From NCBI RefSeq assembly GCF_003612015.1, contig NZ_RARB01000004.1:62001-126000 (forward strand): a stretch of 64,000 bases of DNA, read 5' to 3'. This stretch comes from Pantoea piersonii (GTDB lineage Bacteria > Pseudomonadota > Gammaproteobacteria > Enterobacterales > Enterobacteriaceae). Under the pieces are notes generated by a model that saw only the letters and a program-made list of their open reading frames with translations, did not search any database and was not told the origin of the DNA. Shown here in pieces: positions 43,678 through 51,792 of the stretch. A program made the position numbers and the translations under genes. Position 1 is the first letter of the stretch; every line of letters starts with the position of its first letter.

Positions 43678-44763
43678 ATGAAACCTCTGTTCAGTCCGCG
43701 CAACGCCGCGCTTGCTCTGGCGATTGCCGCCGCTTTCGGCCTGACAGCCTGTCAGGCCCCGGCGAAAAAAGTCGAAGCCCCAACCGTCGCCGCGCAGCCC
43801 GCCGCTTCTCAGGTGAAACAGCGCAAACTCGCCTTCGGCCTCTATGAGATGGCTTACGCGCCGGGCGCCAAAGCGCTTTACGTCGCCAGCGCTGACGCCT
43901 TTAAGGATGTCAGCGGCGGCGTCATCTATCGCCTCGATCCCGCCACGCTGGAGACCACCGGCAAAGGCTATACCGATCTGAAAAACTTCGGTATGACCAT
44001 GAATGATGACGGCAGCCTGCTCTACGTGACCAACACGCTGGATGGCGGCGTCTCGAAGATCGATCCGGTGAAGGGCAAGGTGCTGGCGCGCACGCTGTTC
44101 AGCGAGCGCAACGAGAAGGGATCCCCGTTCGGCGCGCGCGAGATCTTTCTGCATGACGGCCTGCTCTATATCGGTGGCGTGGGCGATCCCGGCGTGATCT
44201 GGGTGGTAGACGCGCAGACCATGAAGCTGAAAACCCGTATTAAAAACGCAGGCAAGTGGGTCACCGGCATTATCTATTCCCCCGTCACCGATCGTATTTA
44301 CGCTGCGAACGGCGGCGGAGAGATCCTGGCGATCAACCCGCGCAGCCATAAGATCGAGAAGCGCCTGACCGCAGGCGACGGCAAAGAGTATCTGCTGCTG
44401 AATATGGCGGAAGATCCGGCGACGGGCCGTCTGTTTGTCACCGACAACTCCAAAGCGAAGACCACGCTGGTGTTCGATGAGCGTACGGGCAAGGTGATCA
44501 AACGTATCGACGGCGACGCGCTGGGGATTAAATTCAACGCGAAACGCAACGAGATCTATATCAGCCAGCGCGAATCGAAAAAGGTGCTGCAGCTTGACGC
44601 CACCACCTATGCGGTGAAAAACAGCTGGTCGTTCGAGGGACATCCCAACAGCCTGCTGGTCACGCCGGATGGTCAGACGCTCTATGTCACCGTCAAGCAG
44701 GGCTTCAATAAGGACCACAGCAGCAAAGGTCCGGACAGCGTGGCGCGTATTCAGCTGAACTAA
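43678..44763 (+). CDS. YncE-like beta-propeller lipoprotein (paralogue 2)
   Basis: Propeller protein of 361 residues with a lipoprotein signal: LTAC lipobox with Cys25 (GLTACQAP). The propeller has ALYVASADAFKDVSGGVIYR, LLYVTNTLDGGVSKIDPVKG, RIYAANGGGEILAINPRSHK and TLYVTVKQGFNKDHSSKGPD, close to E. coli YncE and to the paralogue at 4216-5244. The residue after Cys is Gln, so sorting to the outer membrane is expected. The start at 43678 has AAGGGAG upstream. The Fur box implies expression under iron limitation. Confidence 0.85.
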   Translation: MKPLFSPRNAALALAIAAAFGLTACQAPAKKVEAPTVAAQPAASQVKQRKLAFGLYEMAYAPGAKALYVASADAFKDVSGGVIYRLDPATLETTGKGYTDLKNFGMTMNDDGSLLYVTNTLDGGVSKIDPVKGKVLARTLFSERNEKGSPFGAREIFLHDGLLYIGGVGDPGVIWVVDAQTMKLKTRIKNAGKWVTGIIYSPVTDRIYAANGGGEILAINPRSHKIEKRLTAGDGKEYLLLNMAEDPATGRLFVTDNSKAKTTLVFDERTGKVIKRIDGDALGIKFNAKRNEIYISQRESKKVLQLDATTYAVKNSWSFEGHPNSLLVTPDGQTLYVTVKQGFNKDHSSKGPDSVARIQLN

Positions 44764-44814
44764 AGCAAAGCGTCGTACGGAATAGCCATGGCGGGCGCAG
44801 CGGGTGCCCGAAAA

Positions 44815-44898
44815 CAAAGCGTCCCGCGCTATGGATAACGCGGGACGCGCTGACATCAATGCTGACTTTCGCCTTTTTGCGACGGGATCATGCAACCC
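44815..44898. repeat. Palindromic intergenic element, copy B
   Basis: CAAAGCGTCCCGCG (44815-44828) begins a hairpin GCGTCCCGCG/CGCGGGACGC (44819-44828 with 44839-44848) and is the exact reverse complement of 20060-20073 in copy A. The distal part TTTTTGCGACGGGATCATGC (44874-44893) also aligns with the reverse complement of the other arm of copy A. It lies between the convergent YncE-like and DUF1330 genes. Confidence 0.55.
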
Positions 44899-44947
44899 GC
44901 GTCGGCACGCTGTCAGCTTTTAAGGGGGCGCCGTCAGGCGTCCCTTT

Positions 44948-45241
44948 TTACTTCTCGACGCCCTGCACCAGCACCACGCGATACTCCGCGCCTTTCAGGC
45001 GGTGCGCTTTGGCTTCCTGATATTCCGGGCTGTCATACCAGCCGTGTGCCGCTTCTACCGTCGGGAATTCTAGCACCACAACGCCGTCCGCTTTTGGCCC
45101 TTCCAGCGTCTCCAGCTCACCATAAAACGCCAGCGGCGTAACAGGGTGATCGCCGCGCGCTTTGCCCGCCTTTTCGCCGTAGATAGCGAACTCTTCAGGG
45201 TTGGTAATTTTGTCGCGAATAAAGATTACATATGCGCTCAT
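44948..45241 (-). CDS. DUF1330 family protein
   Basis: A 97-residue protein of the dimeric alpha/beta barrel superfamily, DUF1330: MSAYVIFIRDKITNPEEFAI, VVLEFPTVEAAHGWYDSPEY and AKAHRLKGAEYRVVLVQG are the family hallmarks. Function unknown. Eleven bases after yghU and on the same strand, so very likely co-transcribed with it. Confidence 0.85.
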   Translation of the reverse strand: MSAYVIFIRDKITNPEEFAIYGEKAGKARGDHPVTPLAFYGELETLEGPKADGVVVLEFPTVEAAHGWYDSPEYQEAKAHRLKGAEYRVVLVQGVEK

Positions 45242-45252
45242 TGTCGGCTCCT

Positions 45253-46119
45253 TTACGCCTGGCGTTTATCTTCGGTGTTGGTATCAAAATCGGATGCGTC
45301 GTGACGCTCGTGCAGCTGATCAGCCGGTTCGCCCATCACGCGGTTTACTTTGCGCCCGCGGATCACCGCTGGACGTTCCGCAATCTCCTGCGCCCAGCGC
45401 GCCACGTTTTTATAGGATTTCGCATCGAGAAACTCGGTCGCGCCATACTGGTTGTTCAGCACCAGCCCACCGAACCACGGCCAGGTCGCGATATCGGCAA
45501 TGGTATAGGCGTCGCCGCCGAGGAAGCGGCTCTCCGCCAGACGGCGATCCAGCACGTCGAGCAGGCGCTTGGTCTCAAGCGTATAGCGGTTAATGGCGTA
45601 TTCGATTTTCTCCGGCGCGTAGTGATAGAAGTGGCCGAAGCCGCCGCCGACGAAGGGCGCTGCGCCCTGTAGCCAGAAGAGCCAGTTCAGCGCTTCGGTA
45701 CGGCCTGCCAGGTCTTCAGGCAGGAAATGGCCGAACTTATCCGCCAGGTAAAGCAGGATATTGCCGGACTCGAACACGCGCAGCGGCGGGTTCACCGAAT
45801 GGTCGCTGAGCGCCGGAATTTTTGAGTTCGGGTTGATATCAACAAAGCCGCTACCGAACTGATCGCCTTCGCCGATGCGGATCAGCCAGGCGTCATACTC
45901 AGCTTCCCTGACGCCGACCGCCAGCAACTCTTCCAGCAGGATGGTTACTTTCTGGCCGTTCGGCGTGCCGAGCGAGTAGAGCTGCAGTGGATGTTTGCCG
46001 ACCGGCAGCGCTTTTTCATGGGTCGCGCCTGCGATGGGACGGTTGGTTTTCGCGCCGTTGCCTTTGGCTTCCGGATCCCATTTCCAGACTGTTGCGGGCT
46101 GATAACTGTTTTCCGACAT
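45253..46119 (-). CDS. yghU: Glutathione S-transferase-like disulfide reductase YghU
   Basis: Nu-class GST of 288 residues, nearly the same as E. coli YghU, which reduces organic hydroperoxides and disulfides with two glutathiones. Matches include GKHPLQLYSLGTPNGQKVTI, LEELLAVGVREAEYDAWLIR, NPNSKIPAL, WLFWLQGAAPFVGGGFGHFY, HYAPEKIEYAINRYTLETKR and the terminal ERHDASDFDTNTEDKRQ. The catalytic site uses Thr/Asn of GTPNGQK rather than cysteine. The first gene of a two-gene unit. Confidence 0.95.
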   Translation of the reverse strand: MSENSYQPATVWKWDPEAKGNGAKTNRPIAGATHEKALPVGKHPLQLYSLGTPNGQKVTILLEELLAVGVREAEYDAWLIRIGEGDQFGSGFVDINPNSKIPALSDHSVNPPLRVFESGNILLYLADKFGHFLPEDLAGRTEALNWLFWLQGAAPFVGGGFGHFYHYAPEKIEYAINRYTLETKRLLDVLDRRLAESRFLGGDAYTIADIATWPWFGGLVLNNQYGATEFLDAKSYKNVARWAQEIAERPAVIRGRKVNRVMGEPADQLHERHDASDFDTNTEDKRQA

Positions 46120-46208
46120 AGTGTGGGTTCGCCTTGTTGATGAGAGTTTGTCAGACGTCTCTGAGTGTAGCAGGGCGGATAATTGCGGTTTAACTCTGCT
46201 GGCGTTCG

Positions 46209-47228
46209 CTAATCGACGTTCTCCTGGGTATAGAGCATAAAGTCGACGCGCCCCTCCTCATAAGTAGAAAAATTTCCGCCTTTTTCCAGCTGCTGCAAAA
46301 GCAGGTTAAGCGCCAGCTGGGCGTGACGCTGGGTGTTCTGATCGAGCGTTAAGGTGAGGATGCGCTGCTGCAACAGGCGGCGCGTGGTGGCGTACAGTTC
46401 ATGCGTAATGTAAACCACGTCGCGTTCGCGACGGTGACGCGCCAGCGCCTGCGAAATCTCGCTGTTGCCAAGACCGGTATTATAGATGCCGACAATTGCG
46501 GTCGACTCCACCAGCGCCTTCTCCAGCAGTTTGCTGATGCGCTCGCGCTCCTCCTGTCCGGCCAGCACTTCGCGCAGCGCCAGATGCGGGAAGCGCTGCT
46601 GCAAAACGTCGCGAAAGCCTTCAATACGCTGGCGATGCGCGCGATAGTCGACGCGGCCGCTGATCATCAGCACCTCGCCCGCGCGGGCCAGCATGCTGCC
46701 CATCATCAGCCCGGCGGTGCGTCCGGCTTTAAGCTGATTGATGCCTACATGCAGCAGCCGCTCGGCATCGGGCAGATCGGAAACCAGCGTAATCACCGGC
46801 ACGTTGCGCGCTTTGCAGTCGCGTAGCGCCTGATAAATCGCAGGATGTTCATGAGCAAAGACCATCAGCCCATCCATCCTGCGGCTGCTGGCGAGAATAT
46901 GTGCTGCCAGCTTCTCCGGCGCGTTTTCGGCGATAAAGGTGCGCTGCAGGCGCAGGCGGCGATAGCCGAGCGCGTCGGCTAACTGCTGAAAATCCTGCGC
47001 CATCTGCTGAAAGAAAAAGGAGTCGTTGCCGCTGAGGATCACTTCGATTTGCCACGGCTGGCGGTGCTCTTCCGGCAGGATGCGGTTAAGGCCCGCCGCG
47101 CGCGCTGCGTCCAGTACCTTTTTCGTCATCGCTGGCGACACGCCGCCGCGTTCGTTGAGCACCCTGTCCACGGTCGCTACGCCAACGCCTGCGGCGCGAG
47201 CCAGGTTGCTGAGCGTCATTCGCTTCAT
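46209..47228 (-). CDS. LacI-family regulator of the cyclitol/keto-sugar locus
   Basis: Repressor of 339 residues. Helix-turn-helix TLSNLARAAGVGVATVDRVL with the NERGGVS hinge start; the VATVDRVLN form, instead of VSTVSRVLN, is seen in LacI members whose sensor domain resembles the ribose/TorT-type binding proteins. The sensor domain is complete (IEVILSGNDSFFFQQMAQDF to VDFMLYTQENVD). Divergent from iolG with 98 bases between; an operator candidate (47231-47246) begins 3 bases upstream of its own start codon, so autorepression is likely. A matching site lies at 50390-50405. Confidence 0.87.
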   Translation of the reverse strand: MKRMTLSNLARAAGVGVATVDRVLNERGGVSPAMTKKVLDAARAAGLNRILPEEHRQPWQIEVILSGNDSFFFQQMAQDFQQLADALGYRRLRLQRTFIAENAPEKLAAHILASSRRMDGLMVFAHEHPAIYQALRDCKARNVPVITLVSDLPDAERLLHVGINQLKAGRTAGLMMGSMLARAGEVLMISGRVDYRAHRQRIEGFRDVLQQRFPHLALREVLAGQEERERISKLLEKALVESTAIVGIYNTGLGNSEISQALARHRRERDVVYITHELYATTRRLLQQRILTLTLDQNTQRHAQLALNLLLQQLEKGGNFSTYEEGRVDFMLYTQENVD

Positions 47229-47230
47229 GC

Positions 47231-47246
47231 TGAGTGAATTCCATCA
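47231..47246. promoter_or_regulatory. LacI-type operator, copy 1
   Basis: TGAGTGAATTCCATCA fits the palindrome TGATGGAATTCCATCA at 14 of 16 positions. It lies between the divergent LacI regulator and iolG-like genes. The same word, at 15 of 16 positions, recurs at 50390-50405. Confidence 0.6.
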
Positions 47247-47326
47247 ATTTCTGCGTTCAGTCAGCCTGACAGAAGGGGCTATTTTGACAAGGCCAACCAT
47301 CCTGAACTGTGAAGAGGAAACCGAAA

Positions 47327-48340
47327 ATGTTGCCAGTAACTCAACGCGTTGCCCTGATTGGCAGCGGCTTTATCGGCCAGGTTCACGCTGCGAATCTGGC
47401 GGCGCACCCTGGCGCGCATCTGGCGCTGGTGTGTGACCTCGACGCGACGCGCGCCGACGCGCTGGCGCAGCGGTATGGCGCGCGTGCTGGCCGCGTCAGC
47501 GAGGCGCTTAGTCGCGACGATATCGACGCGGTGCTGATCGCCAGCTCGACGCCGACCCACGCCGACTTTCTGGCGCAGGCGGTGAATGCGGGCAAGGCGG
47601 TCTATTGCGAAAAGCCTATCGACCTGTCGCTGGCGAAGGCGCGCGCGGTAGTGGAAAGCATCACGCCGCTGAAGGTGCCGGTTACCGTCGGCTTCAATCG
47701 CCGTTTCGACCGCAGTCACCAGCAGCTTAAGCAGCAGATTCAGCAGGGCGCGATTGGCGTGCCGGAGCTGATCCAGATGGCGTGCCGCGCGTCTGAAATG
47801 CCGTCGCTAGAATACCTGCGCGCGTCGGGCGGTCAGATGCGCGACCAGGCGATACACTTTTTCGATCTGCTGCGTTTTCTCACCGGCGATGAGGTAGAGG
47901 CCATCGGCGCGCTGGGTGCGACGCTGGCGCAGCCTGCGCTGCGCGAACTGGGCGATGTCGATACCTCGGTGCTGATTATGCGGCTTGAACGCGGCGCGCT
48001 GGCGCAGCTCGACAACACGCGGCGCACCGCTTACGGCTATGACGAGCGCATCAGCGTGGTGGGATCGAAAGGGATGCTGGCGTCTGAGCCGCAGGCGACG
48101 CGCGGCGCGACGCTTTATCAGGCAAGCGGCATCACTCAGCCCGGCCTGTTCCCGGACTGGTTTAGCCGCGTGCGCGACACCTACTACGCCCAGCTGGATG
48201 CGTTTCTGCGCCATCTCGGCGGCGAAACGGTGGCGGATCTGCCTGGCCTGATGGATGGTCTACAGGCGCAGGCGATTGCCGAAGCGGCCTGTGAATCGCT
48301 GGCCAGCGGGCGTTTCGTTCAGGTGGAGCGGCTGGTGTAA
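47327..48340 (+). CDS. Inositol 2-dehydrogenase-like oxidoreductase (IolG family)
   Basis: Gfo/Idh/MocA enzyme of 337 residues, likely NAD-dependent oxidation of a cyclitol or sugar to a keto form. Rossmann motif VALIGSGFIGQVHAANL, VYCEKPIDLSLAKA with the catalytic Lys, and QMRDQAIHFFDLLRFLTGD carrying the conserved Asp and His of IolG. The ATG at 47327 is preferred to GTG at 47309 since GAGGAAA is spaced for it. It ends 5 bases from the convergent TIM-barrel gene. myo-Inositol is the best substrate guess by family resemblance. Confidence 0.83.
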   Translation: MLPVTQRVALIGSGFIGQVHAANLAAHPGAHLALVCDLDATRADALAQRYGARAGRVSEALSRDDIDAVLIASSTPTHADFLAQAVNAGKAVYCEKPIDLSLAKARAVVESITPLKVPVTVGFNRRFDRSHQQLKQQIQQGAIGVPELIQMACRASEMPSLEYLRASGGQMRDQAIHFFDLLRFLTGDEVEAIGALGATLAQPALRELGDVDTSVLIMRLERGALAQLDNTRRTAYGYDERISVVGSKGMLASEPQATRGATLYQASGITQPGLFPDWFSRVRDTYYAQLDAFLRHLGGETVADLPGLMDGLQAQAIAEAACESLASGRFVQVERLV

Positions 48341-48345
48341 AGCGA

Positions 48346-49230
48346 TTACCGGCTCAGCAGCTCGCGTTCGATCAGCTCACGCGTCTCTACCGCCTGCACC
48401 TTCATCTTCTCCGGATAGCCGAACAGCGCGGAGGCGATAATGGATTCGCCGCCCACTTTATAGGTGCGGTTGGCGAAGTCCATCTCGCGCAGCGTCTGGA
48501 ACAGGGTATCAAAGTCGACTTCGCCTTCGCCGACGCCGACGTGCTGGTGGATCGTGGCGTCCACGCCCGGCGGGTTAACGATATAGCGGCAGTGCTTGGT
48601 ATGGTTCATGGTATCGGCGATCAGCACGTGGGAAAGATCGTCACCGGCATACTCGAGCATCGGCCTGACGTCGCCTTTACCGTTGTCGTAGAAAAAGGTG
48701 TGCGGCACGCTGTAGACATATTTCACGTTGTCGCTGCGGAACGATTTCACCATATCGGCGGTTTCGTTGCTGTTCTCGCAGAAATCCCAAGGATGCGACT
48801 GGATTTCAACGCGAATGTTCTCGCGTTCAAAAATCGGCAGCAGCTCTTCCATCGAGCGGTAGAACATCTCTTCGCAAATCTCCGGCTCGTTAGGGTTGCC
48901 GGACAGTTCGGTGTTGATCACCTGCACGCCCATTTCAACAGCGATTTCGATCATGCGCTTCCAGTTTTTCACCGCCGCCTGACGACGCAGCTCATCCGGG
49001 CCGGACCAGCGATAAACCACGATAAACGAGGAGATCTCTACCCCGGTGGCGTTTAGCGCGTTCTTATATTCGCGCATGATTTCGCGGCTGGCCTTCGGGT
49101 GCTTATAGAACGGGTTGATCTGCGGATGGGGCGATTGCTCGATATATTTATATCCCCACTCCGCCACCTGGTGCACCATGCGGGTGATGCCCATATCCCT
49201 GATTACATCCACATCAAAAGCGATTTTCAT
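48346..49230 (-). CDS. TIM-barrel sugar isomerase/epimerase (AP_endonuc_2 family)
   Basis: A 294-residue xylose-isomerase-like barrel, of the IolH/IolE/epimerase kind. Metal-binding positions are visible as INTELSGNPNEPE, VEIQSHPWDF, VPHTFFYDNGKGD and GVGEGEVDFDTLFQTLREM. It would use a divalent metal to isomerise, epimerise or dehydrate a keto-sugar or inosose. Second gene of a minus-strand pair with the dihydrodiol-dehydrogenase-type oxidoreductase, 21 bases apart. The substrate is not clear from sequence. Confidence 0.8.
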   Translation of the reverse strand: MKIAFDVDVIRDMGITRMVHQVAEWGYKYIEQSPHPQINPFYKHPKASREIMREYKNALNATGVEISSFIVVYRWSGPDELRRQAAVKNWKRMIEIAVEMGVQVINTELSGNPNEPEICEEMFYRSMEELLPIFERENIRVEIQSHPWDFCENSNETADMVKSFRSDNVKYVYSVPHTFFYDNGKGDVRPMLEYAGDDLSHVLIADTMNHTKHCRYIVNPPGVDATIHQHVGVGEGEVDFDTLFQTLREMDFANRTYKVGGESIIASALFGYPEKMKVQAVETRELIERELLSR

Positions 49231-49251
49231 CTTAACTACTCCAGGCTTAAG

Positions 49252-50283
49252 TTAGCGTTCTTCGTTAAATACCACACCGATCTGCCGACGCGCCTCATCC
49301 ATCGCGCGCAGCGTCAACAGCGACGTCGCCAGCGAGCGAACCGGCGAATCAGCGAGGCCCTGGCCGACGCACCAAGCGAAATGGTTGATTTCATGGCAGA
49401 GCTGCTGGTAGCGGTTAGCGGGTTCTTCCCAGTGCAGCGTGTGACGCCTGTCGCTGGAAACCAGACGGAAGTTGCCAGGCGCGTAGAACTGGCCGTCGAG
49501 GTAGAGCGTGGCGTCGCGACCGGCGATCACCGCCGTGCCCGGCGTGTTGCTGAACAGCGTGGTGTGCAGCACTGACTGCATACCCTGCGCATGGGTAAAG
49601 ATCATCGCGGTCTGGCCGTTGACGCCGCCCGGTGCGGGTTCGCCCTGCGCAATAATGCGCTCTGGCGCGCCGCCGACCAGAATACTAAAGGCGACAAGAT
49701 AGCTGCCGAGATCGAGCATCGGCCCGCCGGCGAGATCGGCGTTGAAAATACGATGATCCGGGGTAAAAAATTCGCCGTGGTCGGCGATCAGGCTGTGAAC
49801 TTCGCCCAGCGCGCCATCCGCCAGCAGCTGACGGATAACGTCATATTTCGGCGCGAAGTCGCACCACATCGCCTCCATGCAGAGACGCTGTGCTCGCCGC
49901 GCCGCCTGCTGCAGCTCTTCGCCCTGACGCGCGTTGAGCGCCAGCGGTTTTTCAATCAGTACATGTTTTCCTGCCTGCAACACGCGCAGGCCATCGGGAA
50001 AATGGTGGTTATGCGGCGTGGCGATATAAACCGCGTCGACATCATCGCGCGCCAGCAGCGCATCGATGCCGCCGCACGCATGTGGAATGGACCATTTATC
50101 GGCGAACGCCTGCGCTTTCTCACGGCTGCGTGATGAAACAGCAATCAGCTGCTGGCCGGTGTGGTGGCGCAGCGCGCTGGCAAAGTGATCGGCAATCCAG
50201 CCGGGGCCGACAATGCCCCAGCGCAGCGCAGGGATCTGTTGCGCATCGGGCAGTCGCGGAGCAGGTAAGGTAGAGGGAAACAT
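49252..50283 (-). CDS. Gfo/Idh/MocA-family oxidoreductase (dihydrodiol dehydrogenase type)
   Basis: A 343-residue NAD(P)-dependent oxidoreductase. Rossmann start LRWGIVGPGWIADHFASALR, AVYIATPHNHHFPDGLRVLQ, HVLIEKPLALNARQGEEL with the EKP motif, and MEAMWCDFAPKYDVIRQLL, the pattern of trans-1,2-dihydrodiol / D-xylose dehydrogenases. Start ATG at 50283 with CTGGAGAT upstream. First gene of a two-gene transcript with the TIM-barrel protein; a LacI-type operator lies about 107 bases upstream of its start. Confidence 0.82.
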   Translation of the reverse strand: MFPSTLPAPRLPDAQQIPALRWGIVGPGWIADHFASALRHHTGQQLIAVSSRSREKAQAFADKWSIPHACGGIDALLARDDVDAVYIATPHNHHFPDGLRVLQAGKHVLIEKPLALNARQGEELQQAARRAQRLCMEAMWCDFAPKYDVIRQLLADGALGEVHSLIADHGEFFTPDHRIFNADLAGGPMLDLGSYLVAFSILVGGAPERIIAQGEPAPGGVNGQTAMIFTHAQGMQSVLHTTLFSNTPGTAVIAGRDATLYLDGQFYAPGNFRLVSSDRRHTLHWEEPANRYQQLCHEINHFAWCVGQGLADSPVRSLATSLLTLRAMDEARRQIGVVFNEER

Positions 50284-50858
50284 AATATCTCCAGATTTAT
50301 TCGCGTGTTAATGGAGCGCGGCGGCTAACCGCTTCGTCCGCCAGGCTTTCACTATAGAAAGCCTGCTGCTGCCCTCTCTAACCCTTTGCTGATGGAATCC
50401 CATCAACCCTTCTGCTGGCAGAACGGGGAAATTTTTAACAAATGTATTTTCCAAATGAAACACGTTTAGAAATAAATATTTCATTATGCGAAGAGGATCA
50501 AATTTATAAGCGCTTTTTTATTAAAGAAGAGGCAGCGGCCGCCGCGTAGAGAGGAGAGCAACAGCGAAATTTCAGCGTCAGCCGGGCGGGGGAAATCGCT
50601 GTCACAAGGGATACCAGCGATGAAAATTGTCATGCGCGCAAGGGGCGCGACGCTGGAACGGGCGTGGCGACAGCACTCTGCATGCTGGCATCGTGAAAAG
50701 AGCTAAATCAGTTAGTTAATGATTTAAATAGGAAATTTAATGGCATGATGAAGTTAAAAATAACTATGATCGCTATCAAAGAATAAAAATTCCACAGTTG
50801 TTTGTTGCGGAAAAAATATTCGATACTCGCGGCAAAGCTACCTGCCAGGAGAGTGATC
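50284..50858. other. Divergent regulatory region in the cyclitol/keto-sugar locus
   Basis: Between the divergent oxidoreductase and IolE-like starts. It holds the second LacI-type operator (50390-50405) and is AT-rich from about 50440 to 50520 and from 50700 onward. A 28-codon frame at 50620-50706 has no ribosome site and is not called. No RNA gene recognised. Confidence 0.5.
50390..50405. promoter_or_regulatory. LacI-type operator, copy 2
   Basis: TGATGGAATCCCATCA is a 16-bp palindrome with one mismatch to TGATGGAATTCCATCA. It resembles the site in front of the LacI gene, which suggests one regulator controls both divergent promoters. Confidence 0.6.
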
Positions 50859-51782
50859 GTGACCATTCATATCGCCAATGCGCCCTGTAGCTGGGGCGTC
50901 GATAACCCTGATAATCCCTTTCTGCCGCCGTGGCAGACCGTACTACGTGAAGCAGCGCAGGCGGGCTACCGCAGCATTGAGCTGGGCCCCTGGCGCTATC
51001 TGCCCAGTGATCCTGAGCAACTCAGCCGCGCGTTGAACCAGCACGGCTTGTCGATCGTCGCCGCTACGCTGTTTGACGATCTGGTCAGCGAGGCGAATTT
51101 CCCCGCGATGGTCGACCTGACGCATAAGCTGTGTCGAACCCTGTCCCAGATCCCGACCGCAGAGAAGACCCACGGCGACAACGCGCCCGCGCCCTATCTG
51201 GTGATAATCGACTTTGGCAACCCTGAACGCGCCAGGCTGGCCGGACAGTTTGAGCGCGCCCCGCGTCTCGGCGCGGCGGAGTGGCAGCGCCTGATGCGCC
51301 ATATCAGGGAAATCAGCGAGATCGCCTGGCGCGACTACGGCGTGCGACCGGTGATCCATCCGCACGCTGGCGGCTGCATTGAGTTCGCCGACGAGCTGGC
51401 GCAGCTGGAACAGGACATTCCGCACCAGGTCGCGGGACTCTGCCTCGATACCGGCCATCTCTATTATGCGGGCATGGACCCCATCGCCGCGCTGCGGCGC
51501 TACTGGCATCGCATCGACTATCTCCATTTTAAAGACGTCAACCACGCGGTGTGGCGCGATGTGCTGGCGCGCGGTATCGATTTTTTCAGCGCCTGCGCCG
51601 AAGGAGTGATGTGTCCCATCGGGCAGGGCGCTATCGACTATCCGGCAGTGCGCGCTTTTCTGGCCGAGCAGGGCTATCAGGGCTGGATTACCCTGGAGCA
51701 GGAACGCGATCCACGCCAGTCCGACACCAGCCTGCGCGACGTCAGTGCCAGCCTGAGCTATCTCAAATCCGTGGGTTTTTAA
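50859..51782 (+). CDS. Inosose dehydratase-like TIM-barrel protein (IolE family)
   Basis: A 307-residue barrel of the AP_endonuc_2 family with IolE features: IANAPCSWGVDNPDNPFLPP at the start, GYRSIELGPWRYLP, VIHPHAGGCIEFADELAQLE, GLCLDTGHLYYAGMDPIAAL, YLHFKDVN, GQGAIDYPAVRAFLAEQGYQ and WITLEQERDP. IolE dehydrates 2-keto-myo-inositol with a divalent metal; these motifs carry its metal ligands (Glu, Asp, His, Glu). The start is GTG at 50859 with AGGAGAG upstream. The oxidoreductase follows 10 bases later and is co-transcribed. Confidence 0.83.
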   Translation: MTIHIANAPCSWGVDNPDNPFLPPWQTVLREAAQAGYRSIELGPWRYLPSDPEQLSRALNQHGLSIVAATLFDDLVSEANFPAMVDLTHKLCRTLSQIPTAEKTHGDNAPAPYLVIIDFGNPERARLAGQFERAPRLGAAEWQRLMRHIREISEIAWRDYGVRPVIHPHAGGCIEFADELAQLEQDIPHQVAGLCLDTGHLYYAGMDPIAALRRYWHRIDYLHFKDVNHAVWRDVLARGIDFFSACAEGVMCPIGQGAIDYPAVRAFLAEQGYQGWITLEQERDPRQSDTSLRDVSASLSYLKSVGF

Positions 51783-51792
51783 GGAGCAGAGG

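Noticed and set aside
50620..50706. 28-codon frame starting MKIVMRARG between the divergent cyclitol genes
   Set aside because: No Shine-Dalgarno sequence and no hydrophobic or domain pattern; too short to support.
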